From: a bacterium SCSIO 12643
GTDB taxonomy: Bacteria; Bacteroidota; Bacteroidia; Flavobacteriales_G; Salibacteraceae
DNA length: 64,000 nucleotides
Assembly: GCA_024398135.1 (NCBI GenBank)
Contig: CP073750.1
Location: forward strand, 3,596,001 to 3,660,000
Direction of reading: 5' to 3'
The notes under the pieces are model-generated. The model saw only the letters and a list, made by a program, of their open reading frames with translations. It did not search any database and was not told where the DNA came from. The translations under genes and the position numbers were made by a program. Below, in pieces: positions 1 to 9,221 of this stretch (position 1 is its first letter; each line of letters begins with the position of its first letter).

Positions 1-1794
1 AGTATTCACAGATACAAATAAGATTTCTCCGATTTCACTATTACTTTTTCCCTGAGATAATTGGGTCAATACATCCAATTCTCTCCCCGTTAATGGTGTC
101 TGTAAATAGTTATTGATTGAATCTAATTCAAAAGGTTGATTTGTAGTGTTTTTGCTTTCTTGAAGTAAGGAACTGACCTGCATTCGGAGCAGGTCCATTT
201 CTTTTTGATACAATTCAATTTTTGATCTGTTTTCTATTTCTTCTTTGGCCTTTCGTTGCTTGAAATTATTGATGCCTAAGTAGACAATGACCAGTAATGC
301 AATAAATAGGATGATGAGTGTAATGAAAATAATTCGTTCTGTGTTTTTTTCTTCTTCCAAATGTGTGATTTGGGCTGCCTGAAGTTCAGCCTTTTGACGA
401 GATTGTTCCAGCGCAAATCGTTTGTCTTTTTCTACGATTAGTTTCTCAATTTTATTTTCTGATAGACTGTCTTTTAATTGATTAGATACCTGAAGAAGTT
501 TATAGGCTTCAGTAGATTGACCTTGTTCAAATAAAACTTCTGATAGGGAACGACTTACACGTTCAATGTTAACCAAATGTTTGATTTCTTGATAAATGTT
601 TAAAGCTTCACGGAGATATTTACTGGCTTGAGGATAATCATGTAATTCACGATAAATATTGCCTTTTCTATAGAGATTTAGTGCGTAGAATGTAGGAAAC
701 CCCACTTTATCCCCATTATCTAATGAAAGATTGATATAATGCAGGGCTTTGGTATAATCACCCAGGCAAGTGTATTGTTGCGCAATATTGGATTGACACA
801 TTGGAATTACCCAGGGACTCATTTGATTTTCTATAACCAGGTTCAGTGATTTTTGATGAAATTCTAGACTCTTGCTGCAATTGTTTTGAGAAGAATATAG
901 ATTGGCCTTTCTGTGGTAAATTTTCGCTTGAATCTCAAGATTCCGTAATTCATTATTCAATTTTTGAGCATCATCAAAATACTTTAAAGCAATATCCGGT
1001 TTGGATTGTTCACCATAAATAGCACCAATTTGAATCAGAGTTTTAGCCTCGTTTACTTTATGGTTTAAATCTTTCTGAATTTCCAGACTTTGATCTAAAT
1101 AGAGTAGGGTCTTATCAATATTACCGAGTTTATTATTTCGGTTGGCTAATAATCTGAGACAAGCGGCTTTCCAATAGGGTGAATTTTGAGTATTTAAAAT
1201 ATCCAACGAACGCTCATACAAAATAATAGCCGTGTCGGTCTTTCCTTGCGTTATACTATAGGTTCCAATAGTGATTAGGTCAATTGCGGATGCCAGAGAA
1301 TCGGTTGCGAATTTTTTGTGTTCCAGAGTTTTATTTAAAATGGACTGAACAGAGTCCATTTTTCCATTTTGATGATAAGCATCTAATAAATTATTCAATA
1401 GCTCGGCTTCGGTTGTAGTGCCTTTAAGGTCTGATAAATATTCTAATCCTTTATTGGAATATTTCAACGATTTTGGAATACTCGAATGATCTGTATACCA
1501 TGTTGCCAGAGCTAAATGGCATTGGGCATTGCGTAGATTGGCTTCTTCTGTTTGGATTTTTTTATGGTAGGAATCATTTTGAATGCGCAATAATGCTTCA
1601 TTAAACAGTAATAAAGCACTGTCTTCGTTTTGAGATGGGATGTTTTGGAAGATTTGATAGTAATCTGAAAAATTATTTTGCGCAATTGAAGTAGAAAGAA
1701 ATAGTGTATGAATGAGAAAAATAAGAACGAATCGAAATGAGAAGATAAGATATGGAGTTGGTGAGATTTTGAATAGAAATGAGGAGGAATTCAT
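1..1794 (-). CDS. TPR-transmembrane-LuxR HTH regulator (3' end outside window)
   Basis: This reading frame is open from an ATG at 1794 to the window edge, giving 598 residues without a stop, so the C-terminus is cut off. It begins with a hydrophobic signal segment ending near IAQNN and continues as TPR-like helical repeats. A single membrane segment (IIFITLIILFIALLVIV) follows around residue 480, then a coiled-coil linker, and finally the start of a LuxR/GerE helix-turn-helix (TGRELDVLTQLSQGKSN). In Bacteroidota this architecture senses something in the periplasm or cell state with its TPRs and binds DNA from the cytosolic side; the signal here is unknown. The gene at 21969 has the same layout. 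It is divergent from the secreted protein at 2099, with a perfect palindrome between them. Confidence 0.85.
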   Translation of the reverse strand, partial: MNSSSFLFKISPTPYLIFSFRFVLIFLIHTLFLSTSIAQNNFSDYYQIFQNIPSQNEDSALLLFNEALLRIQNDSYHKKIQTEEANLRNAQCHLALATWYTDHSSIPKSLKYSNKGLEYLSDLKGTTTEAELLNNLLDAYHQNGKMDSVQSILNKTLEHKKFATDSLASAIDLITIGTYSITQGKTDTAIILYERSLDILNTQNSPYWKAACLRLLANRNNKLGNIDKTLLYLDQSLEIQKDLNHKVNEAKTLIQIGAIYGEQSKPDIALKYFDDAQKLNNELRNLEIQAKIYHRKANLYSSQNNCSKSLEFHQKSLNLVIENQMSPWVIPMCQSNIAQQYTCLGDYTKALHYINLSLDNGDKVGFPTFYALNLYRKGNIYRELHDYPQASKYLREALNIYQEIKHLVNIERVSRSLSEVLFEQGQSTEAYKLLQVSNQLKDSLSENKIEKLIVEKDKRFALEQSRQKAELQAAQITHLEEEKNTERIIFITLIILFIALLVIVYLGINNFKQRKAKEEIENRSKIELYQKEMDLLRMQVSSLLQESKNTTNQPFELDSINNYLQTPLTGRELDVLTQLSQGKSNSEIGEILFVSVNT

Positions 1795-2098
1795 TGTAAA
1801 TGGTACTTGATCGGTGATACTTTTCATTTAATTAGAGAGGAATATGTGTTTCGCCTGCTAACATAAAAAATTAAATAGGTGAAAAGCGGATTTTTTTATG
1901 GATGGTGATAAATAGTTTTAAGCTTTTGAAAATGAAAATAGTAATTGAAAAAAACGATGAATTTGATTGAAAAATAGCCTCACCTATATAGGTGAGATTG
2001 GCTACATGTTGCTTGAAATCACTAGAATACGTGAAGGAATACACGAATTGGTTTTAGGATGTTTGAGGAAATTAATTATTCATCTAAAATCATTTATT
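1795..2098. other. Divergent intergenic region with palindrome
   Basis: This gap of about 300 bases separates two divergent genes and holds no convincing gene. A short open frame starting at 1967 only extends the 2099 gene upstream and would translate the palindrome, so it is not taken as coding. The only clear structure is the 18-bp palindrome at 1979-1996. Confidence 0.6.
1979..1996. promoter_or_regulatory. Perfect 18-bp palindrome, candidate operator
   Basis: The sequence CTCACCTATATAGGTGAG is its own reverse complement. It sits about 100 nt before the ATG of the secreted protein at 2099 and about 185 nt upstream of the TPR/LuxR regulator start. Its symmetry and length fit a dimeric repressor site. 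A role as RNA hairpin is less likely because there is no loop or U-tract. The binding protein is unknown. Confidence 0.4.
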
Positions 2099-2515
2099 AT
2101 GAAAAAAAGTTTCAAAGTATTATTCGTATTAGTAGCTGTATTCATGGCATGGGGAGAATCTCAAGCGCAAACTGAATTGGTTATAAAGAATTTAACAGAT
2201 TGCAAATACGAAGTTGAAGTTTTTGTTGCAGGTATGGGAACTTGTACCGCACCTTATCCGGCAACAACAGTTTTTGTTCCGGAAAACTCTACAATTAATT
2301 ATGTATGTCCTACGGGATTATGGGTTGTAGGTGCGCATCTGGTAAATTATGGTATTGGTCTTTCAAGTCCAATACCTGGTCCGTGTATAGGGTTCCCATC
2401 AAATGCGACCTTTATGAACTTCTGTACTTATCTGACCAATGCACAATATGTACAAGGCCCTCCTGTACCTTATGCTACGCCTGGAGCTAGTCCTTCAATT
2501 TTATATCTCTGGTAG
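2099..2515 (+). CDS. Small secreted protein of unknown function
   Basis: I do not recognise a family. The chosen ATG at 2099 gives 138 residues that open with a classical signal peptide (MKKSFKVLFVLVAVFMAWG, cleavage near SQAQ). An upstream in-frame start at 1967 would put 44 residues before this signal and is rejected. The mature part holds several cysteines (DCKYEVEV, GTCTAPYP, YVCPTGL, GPCIGFP, NFCTYL), which suggests disulfides in the periplasm or outside. It ends in a proline/glycine-rich tail. A strong terminator follows at 2547. Confidence 0.7.
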   Translation: MKKSFKVLFVLVAVFMAWGESQAQTELVIKNLTDCKYEVEVFVAGMGTCTAPYPATTVFVPENSTINYVCPTGLWVVGAHLVNYGIGLSSPIPGPCIGFPSNATFMNFCTYLTNAQYVQGPPVPYATPGASPSILYLW

Positions 2516-2546
2516 AATAATACTTCGTGAATTATAGAGGGCAGGA

Positions 2547-2581
2547 GCTGATGTTATGGGAGTAACATCAGCTTCTTTTTT
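2547..2581 (+). terminator. Intrinsic terminator
   Basis: A 10-bp stem, GCTGATGTTA with TAACATCAGC, encloses a 6-nt loop (TGGGAG) and is followed by a T-rich run. It lies 31 nt after the stop of the small secreted protein and 23 nt before the next start, so it should separate the two transcripts. Confidence 0.85.
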
Positions 2582-2603
2582 ATTCGACTATTTGTACTAA
2601 ATC

Positions 2604-5240
2604 ATGAGATTGCTACTATTTCTATTATTTGTATTGGTGTATAGTAATATACATAGTCAATATAGATTGAGTGGTAGTTTATATGATGATACAAAAAAAC
2701 CATTGCCTTATGCTACGGTGTTAGTGTTTAAACAAGCAGATTCAAGTTCTGTGGCACATGGAGTTACTGATTTAAATGGACGATATCAAATCAATATTCA
2801 GGAAAATGGAGCGTATCGTTTGAAGTATTCATATATGGGGTTTTCTGATAAAATCATTTCCTTAAACATTTATGAAGATTCCAATGATATAGAGATCCAG
2901 GATATGTTTTTAGAGCATTCCCCGGTGGAGTTGAAAACTTTAAACGTAATTTCAGAGCGTGTACCTGTTAAAATAAAGGGAGATACCATTCAATACAATT
3001 CTGAATCATTCAAAGTATCAGCAGGTTCTGATGTAGAACAATTATTGGAAAAACTTCCGGGTTTTGAAATAGATTCAGAGGGAAATATTATGGTGCATGG
3101 CAAAAGAGTGGAAAAAGTACTTGTGGATGGTAAAGAGTTTTTTGGAAATGATTTGAAAATTGCGACAAAGAATCTGGAAGCGGAAGCAATTCAATTTGTT
3201 GAAGTAACAGATAAGAAGTCCGATGAGGCCTTATTTACTGGATCAGAAGAGGACAATGAGATTAAAGTGGTGAATTTGACCTTAAAAGCACCCTATAAAA
3301 CCGGAGCTTTTGGAAAAGCATCCGTAGGTGTTGGAACAGAGAAAACCTATCAAGGAAAAATTAATTACCATCAATTCAATCAAAATTCACGTTTGAGTAT
3401 TATCGGTCATGTGAATAATGTCAATGAACGCATTTCTCCTAATCTGGGAGCTATTAAGAGTTATAGGTTTAACGCATTAAGAGGAATAGCCTCGAATGAA
3501 GGGATTCGAAGTTCATTATCACCAGGTTTAAATCTAAACCAACAACTAAGTGAAAAAGTAGAACTACAGATTTCTTATCATTACATAGAAGACCAAACCA
3601 AATTGGTAAAAGGTATAGCGTCTGATAACTTCTCTGGAGATACAACATACCAGTCTTATGAAGATATTTTAATGGACGAGATAAGTAAGAATCATGTGAT
3701 CAAAACGAAATTAAAATGGAACCCAGGTACCAGAACTTTAGTGAGTTTAGAGAATGACATGGTACTATTTAGAAAGCATTTTGGAGGAGATTCCAGATTC
3801 CGTTATCCGGATGGAATGACAAACATTTTAAGTTTTACGAGAAATCTATCTCATACCACTTCAAATGGATTTGGAGGTTTATCACGATTATCTGTGACAC
3901 ATAAATTCAAAAAGGAAGGTAGAAACGTCAATCTGGTTGGGAATTTGAATGTATATCAGGAAAATAACAAATCACGTATACATAATTATCTCATCGGAGG
4001 TGAGCAATATCAAACGCAAAATTTTAATGGAAATAAAAGAAAATGGAGTATTGAAGGATATTTTACAGAACCGATTAATGGTTTTTGGAATGTCCGATTG
4101 GGGCAACAGTTTTTTCAGGAAAATGAATTACAAAATAGAAGTTCGAGTACCAATGAAGTTATAGATTCAACCGATTTTCAAGAAGGGAGCGGAACTATAA
4201 GAACGGTAACTGAAAATAAATCGTCAATAGACCTGAGCAGTACACACAAGAAGGTGCGTTATTTCATGGGGGTGTCAGTATCTGATATACAATTAAAATC
4301 ATTGGAGGTATCCAGGAGTTTTCAGTTTGTATTACCTAAGTTCTCCATAAAATACTATTTAAAAAGTGCGCAGTATGTAAAGCTGAATTATCATACCAAT
4401 AGTGTAATACCGCGTTTGGAGCAGTTAATAGATGCACCGGATAATACCAATTTACAAAGGAGTTATATAGGAAATCCGAATTTAAGACCTGAATATGGAC
4501 ATAATTTGAGCTTAAACTATTTCTATTTGAATCCGATTAAGGCTTACAATGTTTTCGTAGGTGTACAGGCGAGCCAGATGAATCATAAGATCATGAATCA
4601 AACTACGGTTAATTCGGATTTAACAACGCGTATCTCTGCCATTAATTTAGGAACTTATCAAAACATTGGAGTAATAGGAGGAATTTCAGGACCTATAAAA
4701 ACACTAAAAGTAGCATATAATATAAGCCCTAATTTCAGCTGGAGCCGGAGTCACATATTATTGAATGGACAAAAAGTCGCAGTGAATACATCGAGTTATT
4801 TTACAGATATAAGTATTAAAAGACTTAAAAAAGATAAATGGGACTATAAGATTGGAGCGAGTTGGAATAATAACGAAACTAGATATCCATCAGAACGCAG
4901 TATGGATAGAAAAATTCAGAGCTATAGTTGGTACGTAAATTTGGAATATGAGTTTTTTCAGGGTTTTATATTTAAGTTAGACTACAAATTCAGAAAGTTT
5001 GTCACCATAATTTCGGAAAGTGAAACAGAGTTTCACTACTTAAATGTGCGTTTAAAAAAGACGATAAAGCATAATTGGACGTTATCTGTTATCGCAAATG
5101 ATATACTCAATCAAAATACGGGGATTCGAACCAGTAGTAATTTAAACCAGATAAACACAGTACAGTATAACTCGATTAACCGTTATATAATGCTAGCTGT
5201 AGAGTACAAGTTGAGAAAGAATAAAACATCGAAACACTAA
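2604..5240 (+). CDS. TonB-dependent-receptor-like outer membrane beta-barrel protein
   Basis: The 878-residue protein starts with a signal peptide (cleavage near IHSQ). Residues about 22-105 form a CarboxypepD_reg-like beta-sandwich (YRLSGSLYDDTKKPLPYATV, then TDLNGRYQI). A plug-like region follows (VSAGSDVEQLLEKLPGFEI, KVLVDGKEFFGNDLKIATKN). The rest is a long barrel of the OMP_b-brl_3 type, rich in alternating aromatic strands and ending LAVEYKLRK. No TonB box is evident. The family sits in the outer membrane and is often annotated as a TonB-dependent receptor, but transport of a specific substrate cannot be inferred. There is no SusD partner nearby. Its stop abuts the stop of the convergent pentapeptide gene. 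Confidence 0.85.
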   Translation: MRLLLFLLFVLVYSNIHSQYRLSGSLYDDTKKPLPYATVLVFKQADSSSVAHGVTDLNGRYQINIQENGAYRLKYSYMGFSDKIISLNIYEDSNDIEIQDMFLEHSPVELKTLNVISERVPVKIKGDTIQYNSESFKVSAGSDVEQLLEKLPGFEIDSEGNIMVHGKRVEKVLVDGKEFFGNDLKIATKNLEAEAIQFVEVTDKKSDEALFTGSEEDNEIKVVNLTLKAPYKTGAFGKASVGVGTEKTYQGKINYHQFNQNSRLSIIGHVNNVNERISPNLGAIKSYRFNALRGIASNEGIRSSLSPGLNLNQQLSEKVELQISYHYIEDQTKLVKGIASDNFSGDTTYQSYEDILMDEISKNHVIKTKLKWNPGTRTLVSLENDMVLFRKHFGGDSRFRYPDGMTNILSFTRNLSHTTSNGFGGLSRLSVTHKFKKEGRNVNLVGNLNVYQENNKSRIHNYLIGGEQYQTQNFNGNKRKWSIEGYFTEPINGFWNVRLGQQFFQENELQNRSSSTNEVIDSTDFQEGSGTIRTVTENKSSIDLSSTHKKVRYFMGVSVSDIQLKSLEVSRSFQFVLPKFSIKYYLKSAQYVKLNYHTNSVIPRLEQLIDAPDNTNLQRSYIGNPNLRPEYGHNLSLNYFYLNPIKAYNVFVGVQASQMNHKIMNQTTVNSDLTTRISAINLGTYQNIGVIGGISGPIKTLKVAYNISPNFSWSRSHILLNGQKVAVNTSSYFTDISIKRLKKDKWDYKIGASWNNNETRYPSERSMDRKIQSYSWYVNLEYEFFQGFIFKLDYKFRKFVTIISESETEFHYLNVRLKKTIKHNWTLSVIANDILNQNTGIRTSSNLNQINTVQYNSINRYIMLAVEYKLRKNKTSKH

Positions 5241-5807
5241 TTATTCTATTACTATGTCATACTTATTCAACAGCCCTATTAACCCATCTTGTGAAAATTT
5301 GGCATTTCGGATTTGATTTTGATCCAGATCGATAGAATAGTGAATAGCTGTTCTGAAATCCGTAGATTCAAGATTAGAATTTTCAAACTGAGCTTGTTGT
5401 AAATTGCATTCATGAAATGAAATTCCACTTAAGTTAGATCCAGTAAAATCAGCTTCTTGTAATTCACACTCTTCAAAACCGGAATTTTTCAAATCCAATT
5501 GATAAAAAGAACAGAAATTTAATTGAGATTCTGAAAAATGGATAGCCAGTAAAAAAGTATTACAAATACCAAAATCCACCCCAAATATTTTGGACTTTGA
5601 AAACTGAACATCCTTTAAAGCCGTTTGGTTAAAGTTGACATTACTGAGATTGCAATTTTCAAATTTACATTCCAAAAAAGAGCTATGAGATAGGTCTGAA
5701 TTTGAGAAATCACAGTTTTTAAAATAACAGTTATCGTATTCGGCTTGAGGAAGTTTCTTTTCGGTATAGTTCTGATTTATAAAATCTTCACTTTCAATAT
5801 ATTTCAT
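5241..5807 (-). CDS. Pentapeptide repeat protein
   Basis: The 188 residues are almost entirely pentapeptide repeats of the A(D/N)LXX type, for example CDFSNSDLSHSSF, CNLSNVNF, ADFTGSNLSG and SNLESTDF. These predict a right-handed quadrilateral beta-helix in the cytosol. Length and overall pattern recall Qnr/McbG-type proteins, which mimic DNA and protect gyrase. However, many bacterial pentapeptide proteins have other or unknown roles, so a resistance function is not claimed. The gene is convergent with the barrel gene at 2604 and divergent from the lipoprotein at 5862. Confidence 0.85.
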   Translation of the reverse strand: MKYIESEDFINQNYTEKKLPQAEYDNCYFKNCDFSNSDLSHSSFLECKFENCNLSNVNFNQTALKDVQFSKSKIFGVDFGICNTFLLAIHFSESQLNFCSFYQLDLKNSGFEECELQEADFTGSNLSGISFHECNLQQAQFENSNLESTDFRTAIHYSIDLDQNQIRNAKFSQDGLIGLLNKYDIVIE

Positions 5808-5861
5808 GCGATTTGGGATGAGTTGATATGCGATGTATATTTAACGAAATTAACCGATAAA

Positions 5862-6083
5862 ATGAGATGTTCTAAATTAATTATCGTTTTAGGAAGTTTT
5901 TTATTCTTTTTATTTATTGGATTTGCCTGTCAGAATAAAACCAATCAAAATCCATGTTATGATGAGTCTTTGGTACATAACAATCCATGTACTATGGATT
6001 GCCCGGGATTTGAAGGATGTGATGGACATATATATTGCAATGAATGCATTGCTGCCAGAAATGGAATTGGTCCAAAGAAGTAA
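5862..6083 (+). CDS. Small lipoprotein with Kazal-like cysteine pattern
   Basis: Starting at the ATG at 5862 gives 73 residues with a lipoprotein signal (hydrophobic stretch then IGFACQNK; lipobox Cys about residue 23). A longer frame from 5745 would overlap the divergent pentapeptide gene and hide the signal, so it is rejected. The mature part has C-x(n)-C-x3-C-x5-C-x6-C-x2-C spacing with GCDGHIYCNECIAARNGI, which resembles the VCGCDGxTYxNxCxAxxxGI core of Kazal-type inhibitor domains in Bacteroidota. Protease inhibition is therefore possible but unproven; an extra Cys replaces the usual Gly/Ser after Tyr. Confidence 0.6.
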   Translation: MRCSKLIIVLGSFLFFLFIGFACQNKTNQNPCYDESLVHNNPCTMDCPGFEGCDGHIYCNECIAARNGIGPKK

Positions 6084-6152
6084 GTAAATTTGTTTCAAAA
6101 TTGACGTAATAAATCTGGTTCATTAGGTGGAATGTAAGAATCAGGTACACAA

Positions 6153-6884
6153 ATGAAAAAGATTCATTTAGATAAAAATTGGGGAGTATTTGTTGGAAGT
6201 TTTGAAGATAATAAGTTACACCGACATTACGCTATTCAGCTGAGCATTAGGATTCATGACGAGATTAAGGTTATTGATTCTAAAGGAAAGGAGTTTATCG
6301 GTGAGTTTCTGGCAGTAAAGGATAACGACCTACATCGGTTAGAATGTAGTGGAAACCATATTTTAATCCTATTCAATCCATTTTCAACTTTAGGACATTA
6401 TATTCAAAATCAGATCCGTGATTCGATTGAGATATTAGAATTAGATTGGAGTAAAGAAATAAAAACCTGGGCTGAAATGGTTATTTCTGACCATATGAGT
6501 TTTGACGAATTGATAGATAAATTGAATACTATCTGGAAGCAATTAGATTGTTCCTGTGAAAATGAAAATCATGTCTCGGATTTAAGAATTGCAAAAGCTA
6601 TTGCATATATAGAAAAACATAGTTTAAAGATCATATCTGTGAATGAAATTGCGGAACATGTGAATTTATCCACTGATAGATTTTTGCATTTATTTAAAAA
6701 CGTCACAGGAATGAATTATAGAAGGGCGCAGCTATGGAATAAGATACAAGGTTCATTACCCGACCTTAGAGAACATTCTATTACCGAAACTGCTTATAAG
6801 AACGGATTTTCGGATAGTGCACATTATACCCGAACGTTTAAAGAAAATTTTGGTTTCTCTCCAAAGTTTATCTCTAAAATATAG
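6153..6884 (+). CDS. AraC family transcriptional regulator
   Basis: The 243-residue protein has a variable N-terminal half (1-135) with cupin-like strands and a C-terminal pair of helix-turn-helix motifs of the AraC/XylS type. The first is around 150-195 (AIAYIEKHSLKIISVNEIAEH, then FLHLFKNVTGMNYRRAQ) and the second ends with SITETAYKNGFSDSAHYTRTF, followed by FGFSPKF. These match the AraC signature well. It probably controls a neighbouring gene, perhaps the transglutaminase/GNAT pair 50 nt downstream, but no operator is visible. Confidence 0.9.
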   Translation: MKKIHLDKNWGVFVGSFEDNKLHRHYAIQLSIRIHDEIKVIDSKGKEFIGEFLAVKDNDLHRLECSGNHILILFNPFSTLGHYIQNQIRDSIEILELDWSKEIKTWAEMVISDHMSFDELIDKLNTIWKQLDCSCENENHVSDLRIAKAIAYIEKHSLKIISVNEIAEHVNLSTDRFLHLFKNVTGMNYRRAQLWNKIQGSLPDLREHSITETAYKNGFSDSAHYTRTFKENFGFSPKFISKI

Positions 6885-6936
6885 CCAGTTTATTCAATTT
6901 TTTAAGGATGCAGCTCAGCAGTTTTGTATCTAAAAA

Positions 6937-7647
6937 ATGGAAAAGTATTTGGAAGAAACGGCATTGCTAAATTTCTCGCATCATTCTATAGAAGCACTGA
7001 TTAAATCTAAAGAGTGGGATCAATTAAACGAATTCGATAAAGTTCAGAAGGTATACAATTTTGTTAGAGATGAAATTAAATTTGGGTATAATACCGGAGA
7101 TGATATTCAGGCTTCAAGAATTTTGGAAGATGGCTATGGCCAGTGCAATACAAAATCAACTTTGTTAATGGCATTACTGAGGGCCATAGAGATTCCAAAT
7201 AGAATACATGGATTTACGATTAATAAAGCACTACAAAAGGGAGCCATTACAGGAATTTGGTATCAGATTGCACCTGAAAATATATTGCATAGTTGGGTAG
7301 AAGTGTGGTTAGATGGAAAATGGTATTTTTTGGAAGGAGTTATATTGGACCGGGATTATATAAGTGTTGTACAGCGTGAAAACAGAGAAACATCAGGGGC
7401 ATTTTGTGGGTATGGAATCTACACTGAAGAATTGCAAAATCCGGCAATAGACTGGAATAAGAATCATACGTTTATTCAACGTATGGGAATTAATAATGAT
7501 TTTGGTGTTTTTGATTCACCGGATCAGTTTTATGAAAAACATCATCAAAATTTAAATCTAATAAAGAAATGGTTTTATGAAAATGTAATCCGACATTTGA
7601 TGAATAGAAATGTGAACAGTATTAGAAATAAATCTGATGTTACCTGA
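6937..7647 (+). CDS. Transglutaminase-like cysteine protease-fold protein
   Basis: The 236 residues contain a transglutaminase-like core: Cys70 in GYGQCNTKSTLL, His118 in LHSWVEVWLDGKWY, and an acidic residue about 138 (VILDRDY) that could complete the triad. There is no signal peptide, so it acts in the cytosol. The family includes peptidases and amidases; the substrate here is unknown. The gene follows the AraC regulator by 52 nt and is 5 nt from the GNAT gene, suggesting joint transcription. Confidence 0.8.
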   Translation: MEKYLEETALLNFSHHSIEALIKSKEWDQLNEFDKVQKVYNFVRDEIKFGYNTGDDIQASRILEDGYGQCNTKSTLLMALLRAIEIPNRIHGFTINKALQKGAITGIWYQIAPENILHSWVEVWLDGKWYFLEGVILDRDYISVVQRENRETSGAFCGYGIYTEELQNPAIDWNKNHTFIQRMGINNDFGVFDSPDQFYEKHHQNLNLIKKWFYENVIRHLMNRNVNSIRNKSDVT

Positions 7648-7652
7648 ATAGT

Positions 7653-8138
7653 ATGATAAGAACTGTAGGAAAGCAAGATGCTAAGAGTATCGCCAGGATT
7701 TACAATCATTATGTAAAGTATTCAATTGTTACGTTTGATGAGTATGAGATTTCAGCAGATGAAATTGAAAAACGAATTGAGCATTGGGATAAGAAGTATC
7801 CCTGGTTCGTATTGGAACATGATGGAGAAGTAGTCGGATATGCGTATGGAAGTGAATGGAAAAAGAAATCAGCTTATCGGTCATCTGTAGAAACTACGGT
7901 TTATTTGGTTCATAATGTTATTGGTAAGGGTCTGGGGCATCAGTTGTATTCAGCTTTAATTTCAGAATTAAAAGAAATGGGATTCAGGATGTTGATAGGG
8001 TGTATTTCTTTACCTAACCCTGAAAGTATTAGATTACATGAAAAATTAGGATTTGAAAAGAAAGGGCAACTAGATCAAATGGGATTTAAACTCGATCGTT
8101 GGATTGATGTAGGATACTGGCAATTGAAAGTGAATTAA
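7653..8138 (+). CDS. GNAT N-acetyltransferase (phosphinothricin acetyltransferase-like)
   Basis: The 161-residue protein is a single GNAT domain. It opens with IRTVGKQDAKSIARIYNHYV, has the acetyl-CoA loop NVIGKGLGHQLYSAL, and the strand-helix SLPNPESIRLHEKLGFEKKG typical of the Pat/Bar/MddA subgroup, ending DVGYWQLKV. Members acetylate phosphinothricin, methionine sulfoximine or related amines, so amino-group acetylation of an amino-acid analogue is the family expectation. It starts 5 nt after the transglutaminase-like gene and likely shares its mRNA. Confidence 0.88.
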   Translation: MIRTVGKQDAKSIARIYNHYVKYSIVTFDEYEISADEIEKRIEHWDKKYPWFVLEHDGEVVGYAYGSEWKKKSAYRSSVETTVYLVHNVIGKGLGHQLYSALISELKEMGFRMLIGCISLPNPESIRLHEKLGFEKKGQLDQMGFKLDRWIDVGYWQLKVN

Positions 8139-8150
8139 ACCAAAATAGAT

Positions 8151-9200
8151 TTAAGCTTGATCAAGGTAATATCTCATGAGTTCCTGAGCCCCGGCATAAG
8201 GCGTTTTTTCACCTGAAATCACCTCATTGATAATTTTATCTAATGAACTTTGAACCCTTGGATGCTTATAAAAGTGATCATTTAATGAAAAGCCTACCAA
8301 ATCCATTAACCAGGTTTTGGCCTGGTTTTGACGTCTTTGATAAAACCAATTGTTATTTTGTTGTTGCGTCTTAAAATCTTGAATAATACGCCATACTTTT
8401 TCAATTCCTTCGTGTTGAATGGCTGAGCAAGTGCCCGTTTGTGGAATCCATTCATCTTCTCTAGGAGGGAAGAGGTGGAGTGCATTTTGGTAAGCTTGTG
8501 CAGCTTTGCGAGAAGCAACCTCATTTTTTCCATCTGCTTTATTTACGAATAAAGCATCAGCCATTTCCATAATACCACGTTTGATACCTTGAATTTCATC
8601 ACCTGCACCGGAAAGCATTAATAAAAGGAAGAAGTCAACCATATCCTTAACGAGATATTCACTTTGTCCTACACCTACGGTTTCTACAATAATCACTTCG
8701 AATCCAGCTGCTTCACATAAAAGTACACTCTCGCGAGTCGCATTGGCGACACCTCCTAATGTACCCGAAGAAGGTGAGGGACGTACAAAAGCCAATGGAT
8801 GGGAGGACAAAGTTTCCATTCTTGTTTTATCCCCAAGAATACTTCCTTTATTGATATTAGAACTCGGGTCAATGGCTAACACAGCGACTTTAATTCCTTG
8901 AGCAGTAAGATACTTACCGAAGGCTTCGATAAAAGTGGATTTTCCCACACCAGGAACTCCGGTTATTCCAATACGAATAGATTTACCACTATGGGGTAAG
9001 CATTTGTGGACAACCTCAGATGCCAATTGGGTATGAGATGAATGTGTACTTTCCAGCAATGTAATTGCTTTAGCGAGAATTTGTTTATTCCCTGCAATCA
9101 CCCCAGAAACAATTTGTTCAAGATCTAAATCTTTTTTTTGTGATTTAATAAACCTTTCAATAGCCTTGTTTTTGGCTTTGTGCATTGAAGATTCTCCCAT
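8151..9200 (-). CDS. meaB: Methylmalonyl-CoA mutase-associated GTPase MeaB
   Basis: The 349 residues match the MeaB/ArgK G3E-type GTPase in length and order: Walker A GVPGVGKST at 81-89, then AIDPSSNINKGSILGDKTRM, the switch region FVRPSPSSGTLGGVA, VETVGVGQSE, and the guanine motif NKADG. MeaB protects and gates cobalamin loading of methylmalonyl-CoA mutase and its relatives. No mutase gene lies in this window, so the partner is elsewhere. It lies just upstream of the small lipoprotein at 9222 on the same strand, 21 nt apart. Confidence 0.93.
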   Translation of the reverse strand: MGESSMHKAKNKAIERFIKSQKKDLDLEQIVSGVIAGNKQILAKAITLLESTHSSHTQLASEVVHKCLPHSGKSIRIGITGVPGVGKSTFIEAFGKYLTAQGIKVAVLAIDPSSNINKGSILGDKTRMETLSSHPLAFVRPSPSSGTLGGVANATRESVLLCEAAGFEVIIVETVGVGQSEYLVKDMVDFFLLLMLSGAGDEIQGIKRGIMEMADALFVNKADGKNEVASRKAAQAYQNALHLFPPREDEWIPQTGTCSAIQHEGIEKVWRIIQDFKTQQQNNNWFYQRRQNQAKTWLMDLVGFSLNDHFYKHPRVQSSLDKIINEVISGEKTPYAGAQELMRYYLDQA

Positions 9201-9221
9201 GATCCAATAACTCTAGAAATT

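Noticed and set aside
2305-2490. Alternative-frame open frame inside the small secreted protein gene
   Set aside because: It is a shadow of the gene with the signal peptide and has no own ribosome-binding context.
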